A stretch of 64,000 nt of DNA from the NCBI RefSeq assembly GCF_000799715.1, contig NZ_JUHG01000017.1, forward strand, positions 186,001 to 250,000, in the 5' to 3' direction. A program made the position numbers and the translations under genes. The DNA is from Martinezella rhizogenes (GTDB lineage: Bacteria > Pseudomonadota > Alphaproteobacteria > Rhizobiales > Rhizobiaceae). Each line of letters opens with the position of its first letter. The stretch's first letter is position 1. The notes under the pieces were generated by a model that had not been told where the DNA came from, did not search any database, and saw only the letters and a list, made by a program, of their open reading frames with translations. Positions 1 through 8,653 of the stretch are shown in pieces.

Positions 1-798
1 ATGATGGTTGGCGATTACATCGGTGAGTTCGAGCCAGGCTGCCTGGTTCTGACCGGACCCAACGTCCCGCACAATTGGGTCAGCGATATAGAGCCCGGCG
101 TCTTGATCCAGAACCGCGATATGCTGGTTCAGTTCAGCGCCGAATGGGCCGATCGCGTCACCGGCCTTTGCCCGGAACTCGCCAGCATCCGTCCACTCTA
201 TGAAGATGCCGTCTACGGCGTGGAGTTTCTCGGCGCGACGGCCATGGCCGGGCAGCGGCTGCTTGCCCAGATCGGCGGTGCCCATGGCGCGGAGCGCATC
301 GTGCTGTTTATGCAGCTGATGGTCACGCTGGCCCAGAATCCCGGCGATCGCCGCAGGCTATCGAGACTGGCGCCGGCCTCCGCGCATGTGGAACTGCCGC
401 GGGAACTCGATGTCGCCATGCGCTATGTGCTCGAGCACTATAGCGACGATATCGATCTTGCCTCGGTATCCCGGCTGTGCGGGCTGGAGCCGCAGGCATT
501 TTCCCGATTTTTCAAGCGGCAGACCGGCCATACATTTGCGCGCTATGTCATTCTGGCGCGCGTCTATGCGGCCTGCTCGCTGCTGACGCAGACCTATAGG
601 CCAATCACCGACATCTGCTTCGAGGTCGGCTTCAACAACATCGCCAATTTCAACAGGCAGTTCATCAAGGTTTGCGGTCGCACGCCGTCGGACTACCGCC
701 GCAATGCTCACAAGATCGGCACCAAGGCGCGCGCGGATCCGTTCAGGGAGATCCGCGCCTTTTCAGCCGGCATCGGTGCGGTCGGCGAAAAAGTATAG
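1..798 (+). CDS. AraC-family transcriptional regulator (5' end outside window)
   Basis: The visible 265 residues begin inside an N-terminal cupin-like ligand-binding region (the motif LTGPNVPHNW is typical of its distal part), so the real start probably lies upstream and the ATG at base 1 is incidental. The last 100 or so residues form the paired helix-turn-helix AraC domain: the first helix pair around DIDLASVSRLCGLEPQAFSRF, the second ending in the family signature GFNNIANFNRQF followed by GRTPSDYR. Proteins of this type sense a sugar or other small molecule and activate a neighbouring promoter. The polyol ABC operon starts 236 bases downstream on the same strand, so it is the likely target; this is inferred from position. 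The family call is secure, the ligand unknown. Confidence 0.88.
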   Translation: MMVGDYIGEFEPGCLVLTGPNVPHNWVSDIEPGVLIQNRDMLVQFSAEWADRVTGLCPELASIRPLYEDAVYGVEFLGATAMAGQRLLAQIGGAHGAERIVLFMQLMVTLAQNPGDRRRLSRLAPASAHVELPRELDVAMRYVLEHYSDDIDLASVSRLCGLEPQAFSRFFKRQTGHTFARYVILARVYAACSLLTQTYRPITDICFEVGFNNIANFNRQFIKVCGRTPSDYRRNAHKIGTKARADPFREIRAFSAGIGAVGEKV

Positions 799-1034
799 GT
801 CGGTCGCAAAGCACGCGTGGCAGAGGATTTTTACCGATACTAAGTTCGTCAGACGCGCATGGAGGCGGGTCCACAAAAATAAGCTGCGGTATCCGACCAT
901 GATAGCGAGATGAAATTCGACCGCCGGGAGGAGCCGGGGCGTTGGATTTTCGAGGCCCCGACTGCTGTCGGGCCTAGCAAGATGCTTGTCGACAACCGTC
1001 CGCAAGCACAACGAACACTCTGGGAGGAGAGTTT

Positions 1035-2468
1035 ATGATCGGAAAAAATGGAATTGGACTTGCGGCACTCGCAATCAGTCTCATGGCGACTGTCATGCCC
1101 GCAAAGGCTGACTTCTGGTCGGATGCCGGAGCGAAATACAAGGGCGTCGTTCTGCATGGTGTGACCGAGAGCACGCCGCCCTCCAACTACATCAAGGATG
1201 TGCTTGCGCCGGAGTTCGAGAAGAAGACCGGGATCAAGGTCGCGATCGAAACCACGTCTTGGGATCAGATGTACGACAAGGCCATCAAGGACATGGAAGC
1301 CAAGACCGGCATCTATGACATGGTCTATATCGAACAGGACATCATCTACGCCTATCTGGCCCGCAACTTCCTTGTCGATATCACCAAGTCGCTCAAGGAC
1401 GACGCGTCGCTGAAGGCGCCCGAATTCGACGAGACGCATTTCACCACCTTCGCCAACTATTTCAAGAATGCCGATGGGGATCTCTTCGGCGTCCCGATGG
1501 AAGCCTTCATCAAGATATATCTCTATCGCACCGATCTCTTCAACGACCCGAAGATCAAGGAGGCGTTCAAGAAGGAAACCGGCAAGGACCTCGTCCCGGC
1601 GAAAACGCACGAGGAATATACCCAGATCGCGGAATTCTTCACCAAATACGGCAAGGACAACGGCCTTGAGCTTTGGGGCACCACCGCGCAGGCCCACACC
1701 GGCCATCCGGCGTCCTGGTATGAATTTTTCGAGTCCGTTGCGCCAACCTTCGGTGTGTTCAATTGGGGCATCGACGCTTCCAAGAACTATGCGGCGAGCG
1801 TCGAAAATGGCGGTACGATGAACGGCCCGGAGGCCAAGAAAGCGCTGAAATACTGGCTGCATCTGCGCGATATCGCCCCGCCGGAATCGGCGGCAAGCAC
1901 ATGGACGGAAGTCGGTACGACATTCGCCGCCGGCCGTGTCGCACAGGGCCTGGTCTACGGCGAGAACGCGGCCTGGATCGCCAGCGACGCTGAAAAGTCG
2001 AAGGTCGTCGGCAATGTCGGCGTGGCGCTGCCGCCAACGGAACCCGCGGTTCTCGATGAGGTCAAAGGCGGCAAGGGCTATATCGGCTACTATGATGGTG
2101 GTGCTTTCGGGCTCCCCGTAACGTCGAAGAACAAGGAGGCGGCACTGCTGTTCCTGCAGTTCATTGGCCAGGATTCAGTCCAGGCCGATTGGGCAGTCGC
2201 CGCACCGCGCATCACCAACACGGCAACCTATGACGACCCGAAAATCATCGAAATGGACAAGAAGCTCAACGGCTACTATTCCATGCTGAAGGATGATGGG
2301 AAGCTGTTTGCCGGCGCCCCTCCTTACCCCTTCCACGCCCAGGTGCGCGAAGCAACGGCTCCGATCTTCTACAGGATCCTGCTGGGGGAAGTGTCACCCG
2401 ACGATGGACTTGACCAGATGGCGGCCGCCGCCGAAGCGGAGCTGAAGAACCTCGGCTATCGCAAATAG
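1035..2468 (+). CDS. ABC transporter substrate-binding protein, CUT1 sugar/polyol type
   Basis: A periplasmic binding protein of 477 residues that delivers a sugar or polyol to the two permeases encoded next to it. The N terminus is a Sec signal peptide (hydrophobic run at about residues 7-22, cleavage expected after AKA, residue 25 or so). The body has the family 1 extracellular solute-binding layout: LAPEFEKKTGIKV near the start, YDMVYIEQD, and a long C-terminal lobe. At 477 residues it is somewhat longer than the usual 410-440. The start is well supported by GGGAGGAGAG just upstream. It is the first gene of an operon with permeases, dehydrogenases and an ATPase. A GC-rich hairpin follows the stop codon, as often seen where the binding protein is made in excess of the membrane components. 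Confidence 0.9.
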   Translation: MIGKNGIGLAALAISLMATVMPAKADFWSDAGAKYKGVVLHGVTESTPPSNYIKDVLAPEFEKKTGIKVAIETTSWDQMYDKAIKDMEAKTGIYDMVYIEQDIIYAYLARNFLVDITKSLKDDASLKAPEFDETHFTTFANYFKNADGDLFGVPMEAFIKIYLYRTDLFNDPKIKEAFKKETGKDLVPAKTHEEYTQIAEFFTKYGKDNGLELWGTTAQAHTGHPASWYEFFESVAPTFGVFNWGIDASKNYAASVENGGTMNGPEAKKALKYWLHLRDIAPPESAASTWTEVGTTFAAGRVAQGLVYGENAAWIASDAEKSKVVGNVGVALPPTEPAVLDEVKGGKGYIGYYDGGAFGLPVTSKNKEAALLFLQFIGQDSVQADWAVAAPRITNTATYDDPKIIEMDKKLNGYYSMLKDDGKLFAGAPPYPFHAQVREATAPIFYRILLGEVSPDDGLDQMAAAAEAELKNLGYRK

Positions 2469-2483
2469 TCCAACGCAAGTCTG

Positions 2484-2513
2484 CCCGGGCAGCCGCAAGA
2501 GCGGCCGCCCGGG
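2484..2513 (+). other. GC-rich mRNA hairpin after the binding-protein gene
   Basis: CCCGGGC-a-GCCGC, loop AAGA, GCGGC-c-GCCCGGG: two perfect stem blocks of 7 and 5 base pairs with one mismatch between them. No T-run follows, so it is unlikely to be a complete terminator. It sits between the binding-protein gene and the first permease gene, where such hairpins commonly stabilise the upstream mRNA or cause partial termination. Confidence 0.7.
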
Positions 2514-2584
2514 ACGCACATTGAGTGCTCCGCGGCGCAAGGTGACACTGCGGCACGAGCATCGACTTCCGGGAGACAAGGTTC

Positions 2585-3466
2585 ATGCGTTCCAACACTG
2601 TGGGCTGGTTGATGCTTGCCCCGACGATAGCAATTCTCGCCATATTCGGCATCGCACCCTTCATCTACGTGCTTTATTTGGCGTTTCATCACTGGAACCC
2701 GTTCGGCGCCGATCCGTCCATGGCCTATAATGGCGCGAACAATTTCCGCCGGCTTGTCTTCGACCAGGAATTTCTCGGGTCCGTCGCCGTCACCGCCAAG
2801 TTTGCATTCTTCGCCGTGCTCAGCGAAATCGCCCTTGGCTATGCTCTTGCCCAACTGTTCATGCGTGAGTTTCCGGGCCGCGGTTTCTTCAGAACAATCC
2901 ATACGCTGCCGCTCATTGTCGCGCCCATCGTCGTCGGCTCCGTCTGGCGTCTGATGACGACGCCGAGTATCGGCATCATTCCCTATCTGCTCAAGCACTG
3001 GCTCGGCTATGATCTGAATATCGGTCGCGATGCCAGCGCTGCCTTTGCGCTGACCGTCATTATGGACATTTGGCATTGGACGCCGCTCGTGACGCTTACC
3101 TTGCTCGCCGCGCTGCTCGCCCTGCCCAAGGAGCCGTTCGAACAGGCGCAGATAGACGGCGCCAACCGCTGGCAGATCTTCTGGCACGTCACGCTGCCGA
3201 TGATCCGGCCCGCAATTCTCGCGACCGTGTTCATCCGTCTGATGGATGCGCTGCGCACCGTCGACGAAGTCTGGATGCTGACATCGGGCGGTCCCGGAGC
3301 GGCAACCCGCTATGTCGGCCTGCATATCTGGAAGATCGTGTTTCCCAAGACCGATTACGGCTATGGCGCGGCCATATCGGTGATCGTGCTCTACCTGACG
3401 CTGGTCATGTGCTGGCTGCTTTATGTCGCCCTCGTCGCCCGCCGCGAAAAGAAGAGGACATTCTGA
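2585..3466 (+). CDS. ABC transporter permease, MalF/UgpA type
   Basis: An inner-membrane subunit of 293 residues with about six hydrophobic segments. The cytoplasmic coupling loop carries the EAA motif (EQAQIDGANRWQIFWHVTLP, about residues 183-202), which contacts the ATPase. The N-terminal segment GWLMLAPTIAILAIFGIAPF is typical of the first permease of CUT1 importers. The start is chosen at the ATG at 2585, 8-12 bases after GGGAGACAAGG. Its stop codon overlaps the start of the second permease by one base (TGATG), so the two are probably translationally coupled. It should form a heterodimer with that protein. The substrate cannot be read from the sequence. Confidence 0.9.
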   Translation: MRSNTVGWLMLAPTIAILAIFGIAPFIYVLYLAFHHWNPFGADPSMAYNGANNFRRLVFDQEFLGSVAVTAKFAFFAVLSEIALGYALAQLFMREFPGRGFFRTIHTLPLIVAPIVVGSVWRLMTTPSIGIIPYLLKHWLGYDLNIGRDASAAFALTVIMDIWHWTPLVTLTLLAALLALPKEPFEQAQIDGANRWQIFWHVTLPMIRPAILATVFIRLMDALRTVDEVWMLTSGGPGAATRYVGLHIWKIVFPKTDYGYGAAISVIVLYLTLVMCWLLYVALVARREKKRTF

Positions 3467-4302
3467 TGCGCCGACAACGCCCCGTCCTCTACCTGCTGCT
3501 CTGGCTGTTTCTCAGCGTATTGACCCTGTTTCCGATCTACTGGTTGTTCGTTATCTCGGTGAAGCCGGCGGTGGATCTCTTCACCACGCCAAGCCTGATC
3601 CTCGATACCGTCTACTGGAAGAACTACGTCAACGTGATCAACAATGAGACGTTGCGTGGCTACATGATCAATTCGTTGATCATCTCCACCAGCAATGCGC
3701 TTCTGGTCACCGTGCTGGCTTTTCTGGCCTGCTACGCGCTGTCCCGTTTCGATCTTGCCGGCAAGGAGAACATCTTCTTCTGGACGATCACCAACCGCAT
3801 GGCGCCCGCTGCCGTGTTCCTGCTGCCTTTCTACCTGCTGTTTACCCAGGTTTTCACCTTCGGCGACTGGAAGCTCTACGACACCAAGATCGGGATGATC
3901 CTGCTCTATTGCACCTTCAATCTGCCTTTCGCGATCTGGACGCTGCGGCCAACCATCGACGGCATTCCCAAGGAACTCGACGAGGCCGCCACCGTCGACG
4001 GCGCCTCGACATGGCAGGTGATCCACGAAGTCGTCTTCCCGCTCGCAAGACCGGGCCTTGCGGTCACATTCATTCTCACCTGGGTATTTGCCTGGAATGA
4101 GTTTCTGCTGGCGGCAACCCTCACAAGCTTCAACGCCCGCACCATCACTACCGGCCTTTCGGAGTATGTCACGACCACCGGGACCGAATGGGGCACAATG
4201 GCGGCGATTGCGGTCATCACGCTGATCCCGGCCCTCATCATTTTCTCGATGGTCCAGCGCCACATCGTGGCCGGTCTGACCTTCGGCGCGGTCAAGGAGT
4301 GA
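3466..4302 (+). CDS. ABC transporter permease, MalG/UgpE type
   Basis: Second membrane subunit, 278 residues. The reading frame is open further upstream, but the ATG at 3466 overlaps the preceding stop by one base and gives the expected N terminus (MRRQRPVLYLLLWLFLSVL), a membrane helix. The EAA coupling loop is present (KELDEAATVDGASTWQVIHE), followed by VFPLARPGLAVTFI. Residues such as VISVKPAVDLFTTP after the first helix are typical of the MalG/UgpE partner. It pairs with the upstream permease, and the ATPase for both is the gene at 5641. Confidence 0.9.
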   Translation: MRRQRPVLYLLLWLFLSVLTLFPIYWLFVISVKPAVDLFTTPSLILDTVYWKNYVNVINNETLRGYMINSLIISTSNALLVTVLAFLACYALSRFDLAGKENIFFWTITNRMAPAAVFLLPFYLLFTQVFTFGDWKLYDTKIGMILLYCTFNLPFAIWTLRPTIDGIPKELDEAATVDGASTWQVIHEVVFPLARPGLAVTFILTWVFAWNEFLLAATLTSFNARTITTGLSEYVTTTGTEWGTMAAIAVITLIPALIIFSMVQRHIVAGLTFGAVKE

Positions 4303-4305
4303 GCG

Positions 4306-4548
4306 ATGCAACATCAAATCGATCCTGACGAAACAGACGATGCACCGGCCGCTGTGGTGGCCGGCAAACAGGAGCGGGTCGGCTTCCTGCCGATCGTCAC
4401 CAACTGGTTCGACCGTGTGTTTGTCGGCATCTACCTGTTTGTCGCACTTGAACTGCTCTGGATGCGCTTCCTCGAACAATCGATCCCGCTGACGGTCTGC
4501 CATGTGCTGGCCGTCGCCTTGGGCGTCCTGATCGTCTGGCGCGGCTGA
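4306..4548 (+). CDS. Small two-helix membrane protein inside the polyol ABC operon
   Basis: An 80-residue protein starting four bases after the second permease stops. Residues 1-25 are polar and acidic. Two hydrophobic stretches follow (about 36-50, FVGIYLFVALELLWM, and 60-78, LTVCHVLAVALGVLIVW), so it is predicted to span the inner membrane twice. I do not recognise a family. The tight spacing, same strand and lack of a competing frame argue that it is real and co-translated with the transporter. Small extra membrane proteins occur in other CUT1 operons such as glycerol importers, so an accessory role in the transporter is possible but unproven. Confidence 0.7.
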   Translation: MQHQIDPDETDDAPAAVVAGKQERVGFLPIVTNWFDRVFVGIYLFVALELLWMRFLEQSIPLTVCHVLAVALGVLIVWRG

Positions 4549-4586
4549 AGCCGGGTGCCTTCTGAAATCGAGAAATGGAATAGGCC

Positions 4587-5630
4587 ATGAAAGCACTGGT
4601 TCTGGAAGAAAAGATGAAACTGTCGCTTAGGGACTTTCCCATTGAGCGCGCAGAGACGCTCGGGCCCCGCGACGTTCGCATCAAACTGCACACAGTCGGC
4701 ATTTGCGGCTCGGATGTGCATTATTACACCCATGGCGGCACCGGTATCTTCCAGGTGAAGGCACCGATGATCCTCGGTCACGAGGCGTCCGGCACGGTCA
4801 TCGAGGCCGGGGCCGACGTCACATCGCTGAAAGTCGGCGACCGCGTCTGCATGGAACCGGGCATTCCCGACCCTAACAGCCGTGCCACCCGGATGGGCAT
4901 GTACAATGTCGATCCGGCCGTGCGTTTCTGGGCAACCCCGCCTATCCACGGAGTGCTGCGGCCAACGGTGGTTCATCCCGCCGACTTCACCTTCAAGCTG
5001 CCCGACAATGTTTCCTTCGCCGAAGCGGCGATGGTCGAGCCGCTGGCAGTCGGCGTCCACGCCGCCACCAAGGCACAGGTCAAGCCAGGTGATATCGCGC
5101 TGGTGATCGGCGCCGGCCCGATCGGGCTGGTCACCGCGCTCTCGGCGCGGGCGGCCGGTTGCGCACGCGTCTTCGTCAGCGATATCGACGACGCAAAGCT
5201 CGAGATCGCCGCAAAACTCGGCGCAGTCGTGCCGATCAACCCGCGGCGCCAGGACCTCCTCAACGAAATTCTCACGGCCACGGATGGCTGGGGCGTGGAA
5301 ATCCTGTTCGAATGCTCGGGCCACCCTAGGGGTGCCGAAGGCGTGTTCGATCCGCTGGCGCCGGGCGGGCGGGTGGTGTTCATCGGGTCGCAGGTCCACC
5401 CGATCCACTACGATGTCGGCAAGGCCATGGTGCGCGAAGCCCGTGTCGAACATGTCTTCCGCTACGCTCATGTCTTTCCGCGCTGCGTGGCCATGCTGTC
5501 GTCAGGCGCAATCGACGTCAAGCCGCTCATCACCCGCACGTTTGATTTTGAAGACAGTGTCGGCGCCTTTGAAACCGCTGCATCCGCCCCCCGGGGCGAA
5601 GTCAAGATGCAGATCTTATTGCCGCAATAG
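4587..5630 (+). CDS. Zinc-dependent polyol dehydrogenase (xylitol/sorbitol dehydrogenase type)
   Basis: A medium-chain dehydrogenase of 347 residues expected to oxidise a polyol to a ketose with NAD+. Catalytic zinc ligands are visible as Cys40 (CGSDVHYY), His65-Glu66 (GHEA) and Glu151 (MVEPLAVG). The coenzyme fold has GAGPIG at 175-180. The lobe that carries four structural-zinc cysteines in many relatives has none here: after RVCMEPGIP the segment DPNSRATRMGMYN replaces them. The gene lies between the permeases and the ATPase of the importer, so it probably acts on the imported substrate. It has a close paralogue at 55413-56459, which keeps the same cysteine-free lobe. The exact substrate is uncertain. 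Confidence 0.85.
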   Translation: MKALVLEEKMKLSLRDFPIERAETLGPRDVRIKLHTVGICGSDVHYYTHGGTGIFQVKAPMILGHEASGTVIEAGADVTSLKVGDRVCMEPGIPDPNSRATRMGMYNVDPAVRFWATPPIHGVLRPTVVHPADFTFKLPDNVSFAEAAMVEPLAVGVHAATKAQVKPGDIALVIGAGPIGLVTALSARAAGCARVFVSDIDDAKLEIAAKLGAVVPINPRRQDLLNEILTATDGWGVEILFECSGHPRGAEGVFDPLAPGGRVVFIGSQVHPIHYDVGKAMVREARVEHVFRYAHVFPRCVAMLSSGAIDVKPLITRTFDFEDSVGAFETAASAPRGEVKMQILLPQ

Positions 5631-5640
5631 AGGGATTGGT

Positions 5641-6702
5641 ATGGCTCAGGTCGCCGTCAAGGACGTCATCAAGAAGTATGGAAGTCTTCAGGTCATTCAT
5701 GGCGTGAACATCGATATAGCAGACGGCGAATTCGTTGTTCTCGTGGGTCCGTCCGGATGTGGCAAGTCGACATTGCTGCGCATGATCGCGGGGCTTGAAA
5801 CCATCTCCGGCGGCGAGGTCTCGATTGGTGCCAGGGTCGTCAATAACGTGCTGCCCAAGGACCGCGACATCGCCATGGTGTTTCAGAACTATGCGCTCTA
5901 TCCGCATAAGAACGTCGCCGACAACATGGGCTTTCCGCTGAAGCTGAAGGGTGCTCCCAAAAGCGAAATCGAAGCCAAGGTCAGGAAAGCCGCCGAAATT
6001 CTCGATCTCGGCAAGCTGCTGGACCGCTATCCCAAGCAGCTCTCTGGCGGCCAACGCCAGCGCGTCGCGATGGGTCGTGCGATCGTGCGCGATCCACAGG
6101 TCTTTCTGTTTGACGAGCCTTTGTCCAATCTCGACGCCAAGCTGCGCGTGACCATGCGCGTCGAGATCAAGGAACTTCACCAGCGGCTGAAGACCACGAC
6201 GATCTACGTCACCCACGACCAGATCGAGGCGATGACCATGGCCGACAAGATCGTTGTCATGCGCGATGGCCTGGTCGAGCAGATCGGAGCGCCGCTCGAC
6301 CTTTACGACCACCCCGCCAATGTCTTCGTTGCAGGCTTCATCGGCTCGCCGGCGATGAACTTCGTGCATGGCAAACTGGCAATCGTAAACGACGAGACGG
6401 CTTTCGTCAGCGATAAGGGCACCGTCTTGCCGGTGCCAGCAGGGACAGCCCCGCATAGCGAGCCGGTGGTCTACGGCATTCGTCCGGAACATATCGAACA
6501 TCAGAGTGAAGGCCTGTCGGCAACGATCTCGGTGCTCGAACCGACCGGATCCGAAACGCAAATTTTTGCCCATATCGGGGGCGATCCCCTGAATGCAGTG
6601 GTCAAGGACCGGATCGCATTGCGCCCTGGCGAGACTATACCGCTGCTCATCAACCGCGAACGGGTTCACCTCTTCGAGAGGAAGAGTGGCCGGCGTGTCT
6701 GA
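5641..6702 (+). CDS. ABC transporter ATP-binding protein, UgpC/MalK type
   Basis: The ATPase of the CUT1 importer, 353 residues. Walker A GPSGCGKST is at 36-44, the signature LSGGQRQ at 134-140, Walker B FLFDEP at about 155-160 and the switch histidine in THDQIEAMTMAD. The C-terminal third (from about 240) is the OB-fold regulatory domain of MalK-like proteins, with VYGIRPEHI. The frame is open well upstream, but the ATG at 5641 follows AGAGGGATTGGT and gives the usual N terminus. Only 10 bases separate it from the dehydrogenase. It energises the permeases at 2585 and 3466; no other CUT1 ATPase is in the window. Confidence 0.92.
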   Translation: MAQVAVKDVIKKYGSLQVIHGVNIDIADGEFVVLVGPSGCGKSTLLRMIAGLETISGGEVSIGARVVNNVLPKDRDIAMVFQNYALYPHKNVADNMGFPLKLKGAPKSEIEAKVRKAAEILDLGKLLDRYPKQLSGGQRQRVAMGRAIVRDPQVFLFDEPLSNLDAKLRVTMRVEIKELHQRLKTTTIYVTHDQIEAMTMADKIVVMRDGLVEQIGAPLDLYDHPANVFVAGFIGSPAMNFVHGKLAIVNDETAFVSDKGTVLPVPAGTAPHSEPVVYGIRPEHIEHQSEGLSATISVLEPTGSETQIFAHIGGDPLNAVVKDRIALRPGETIPLLINRERVHLFERKSGRRV

Positions 6703-6727
6703 TTCCCATAAATGATGGAGTAGTTCG

Positions 6728-7501
6728 ATGTTCTTTGAGAAATTCAGGATGGATGGGCAGGTTGCCGTGGTCACCGGCGGCGGACGTGGCATCGGCCTGG
6801 CCTGTGCCGAAGCGTTGGCCGAGGCCGGTGCCAAGGTTGTTATCATTGACCGGGAAGAGGCGATAGCCCAGTCCGGCAAGCAAGCGCTGGCGGCAAAGAG
6901 CTATGAAGCCGATATCCTGATCCTCGACGTGACGGATTCGGTTGCCGTCGACAGGGCCGCCGAGGAAGTGTTCGCCAAATACGGCCGGATTGACGTTCTC
7001 GTCGCCAATGCCGGCATTGCCCGCTCCGGCACTCCTGCAGAGGACACGCCGGACGAACTCTGGCTGAACGTCAATGACGTCAACTACAACGGTGTGTTCT
7101 GGTGCAACCGCGCCTTCGGCCGGCCAATGCTGAAGGCCGGACGCGGCTCGATCATCAATATCGGCTCGATGTCCGGCTACATCATCAATCGCCCGCAAAA
7201 CCAGACCTATTACAACGCCTCCAAGGCCGCCGTGCACCATCTCACCGCCTCACTGGCGGCGGAATGGGCCGGGCGCGGCGTCCGCGTCAACGCGGTGGCG
7301 CCGACCTATATCGAATCCGAGATGACGAAGGTCCTCAATCTCGATCCCGATGTGGTCGAAACCTGGCTGCGCGATACGCCGATGGGCCGGATGGGCCAGC
7401 CGCACGAGATCGCCTCGGTGGTGCATTTCCTCGCCTGCGACGCATCTAGCCTGATGACCGGCACGACCGTGAAAGCCGACGCCGGCTTTACGATCTGGTA
7501 G
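6728..7501 (+). CDS. SDR-family oxidoreductase
   Basis: A classical short-chain dehydrogenase/reductase of 257 residues. The cofactor motif TGGGRGIG is at 16-23, NAG at 94-96, the catalytic serine in the GSMSG segment near 147-149, and Tyr162 and Lys166 in YNASK. An acidic residue after the second strand (IIDREE, residues 39-44) suggests NAD(H) over NADP(H). It is the last gene of the polyol operon, 25 bases after the ATPase, and probably catalyses a second redox step on the imported polyol or sugar. The substrate cannot be named. Confidence 0.88.
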   Translation: MFFEKFRMDGQVAVVTGGGRGIGLACAEALAEAGAKVVIIDREEAIAQSGKQALAAKSYEADILILDVTDSVAVDRAAEEVFAKYGRIDVLVANAGIARSGTPAEDTPDELWLNVNDVNYNGVFWCNRAFGRPMLKAGRGSIINIGSMSGYIINRPQNQTYYNASKAAVHHLTASLAAEWAGRGVRVNAVAPTYIESEMTKVLNLDPDVVETWLRDTPMGRMGQPHEIASVVHFLACDASSLMTGTTVKADAGFTIW

Positions 7502-7677
7502 GAGAGTAGCGTGGCTTCTCCAAAGCATTGCGCGGGTGTCCCGTCGTAAGAAAGAAGACTTCTTCTTTCGCTCGGGGGTGACAAGGCGGAACATGATCCT
7601 ATTCTCTAGGAGCAATCATTTTCTTCATTCCGCATTTAGGCATCATCCGATTTCGAAAATATCCCTGGGAGGACATC

Positions 7678-8631
7678 ATGACGCGTGCTGTGGTCATTGG
7701 AGCGACAGGCCATGTCGGTACTTATCTCGTGCCGCGACTGGTGGAGGCGGGGCATGAGGTGGTGGCGATCAGCCGCGGCCAGGCGAAACCCTATTCGCCG
7801 AACCGGGCATGGGATGATGTCGAGCAGTTGACCATGGATCGTGGCGCGATGGAAAAAGACGGCAGTTTCGGGCCGGCAATCAGAGCGTTAAAAGCCGACA
7901 TCGTCATCGATATGATCTGCTTCACATTGGATAGCGCCCGGCATCTGACCGAGGCGCTGCTCGGCAATGTCGGTCATTTCCTGCATACGGGCACGATCTG
8001 GACACACGGTTATTCCACCGTCGTGCCGACGCTTGAGGAAACGCCGAAGCAGCCGTTCGGCGAATATGGAACCCAGAAAGCGGCCATTGAGGCCTATCTA
8101 CTGGGAGAGGCGCGCTACAAGGGCTTTCCGGCCACCTTGATCCATCCCGGCCATATTGTCGGACCTGGCTGGGAGCCGCTCAATCCGGCCGGCCATTTCA
8201 ATCTGGCGGCCTTCTCGACGCTGGCGCGCGGCGAGACACTCGCATTGCCGAATTTCGGGCTGGAAACGGTCCATCACGTGCATGCCGATGATGTCGCCCA
8301 GATGTTCATGGGCGCGATTGCCAATTGGCGGGCCTCCACCGGCGAGAGCTTTCACGCAGTCTCGGGCGGTGCGCTGACATTGCGGGGTTACGCCGAAGCC
8401 ATGTCGCGCTGGTTTGGCCACGAACCGAAGCTGGAATTTCTCGCCTACGACAAATGGGCGGAAGGCCAGACGCCGGAGGATGCGACGGCGACGTGGGAGC
8501 ATATCGCTCGCAGCCCGAATTGCTCTATCGCCAAGGCCGAGCGTCTCCTTGGCTATACGCCGCGTTATACCTCGCTGCAGGCCGTGCAGGAATCGGTGGC
8601 GTGGCTGATGGCGAATGGACGGATCGGGTGA
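7678..8631 (+). CDS. NAD-dependent epimerase/dehydratase family protein
   Basis: An extended-SDR protein of 317 residues. The N-terminal Rossmann motif is GATGHVG at 8-14, and the active-site pair is Tyr130 and Lys134 in YGTQK. The C-terminal half carries the substrate region ending in a typical GYTPRYTSLQAVQESVAWL helix. GGGAGGACATC precedes the start. It is 176 bases after the SDR gene on the same strand, so it may be transcribed with the polyol operon or from its own promoter. The gap holds a weak AT-rich inverted repeat at 7550-7569. The reaction could be epimerisation, dehydration or reduction of a sugar or sugar acid. The two-gene neighbourhood supports sugar metabolism only in general terms. 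Confidence 0.82.
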   Translation: MTRAVVIGATGHVGTYLVPRLVEAGHEVVAISRGQAKPYSPNRAWDDVEQLTMDRGAMEKDGSFGPAIRALKADIVIDMICFTLDSARHLTEALLGNVGHFLHTGTIWTHGYSTVVPTLEETPKQPFGEYGTQKAAIEAYLLGEARYKGFPATLIHPGHIVGPGWEPLNPAGHFNLAAFSTLARGETLALPNFGLETVHHVHADDVAQMFMGAIANWRASTGESFHAVSGGALTLRGYAEAMSRWFGHEPKLEFLAYDKWAEGQTPEDATATWEHIARSPNCSIAKAERLLGYTPRYTSLQAVQESVAWLMANGRIG

Positions 8632-8653
8632 CGGCGCCGGCGTCTCGAGACGG

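Noticed and set aside
3421..4596. A 391-codon minus-strand frame
   Set aside because: Antisense to the second permease; composition is rich in Asp, Arg and Gln with no fold motif.
7550..7569. Inverted repeat GAAAGAAGA-CT-TCTTCTTTC after the SDR gene
   Set aside because: AT-rich, two-base loop, no T-run; not a convincing terminator or operator.
8641..8652. Perfect palindrome CGTCTCGAGACG between two convergent genes
   Set aside because: Too short a loop-less stem for a terminator and no T-run; probably chance.
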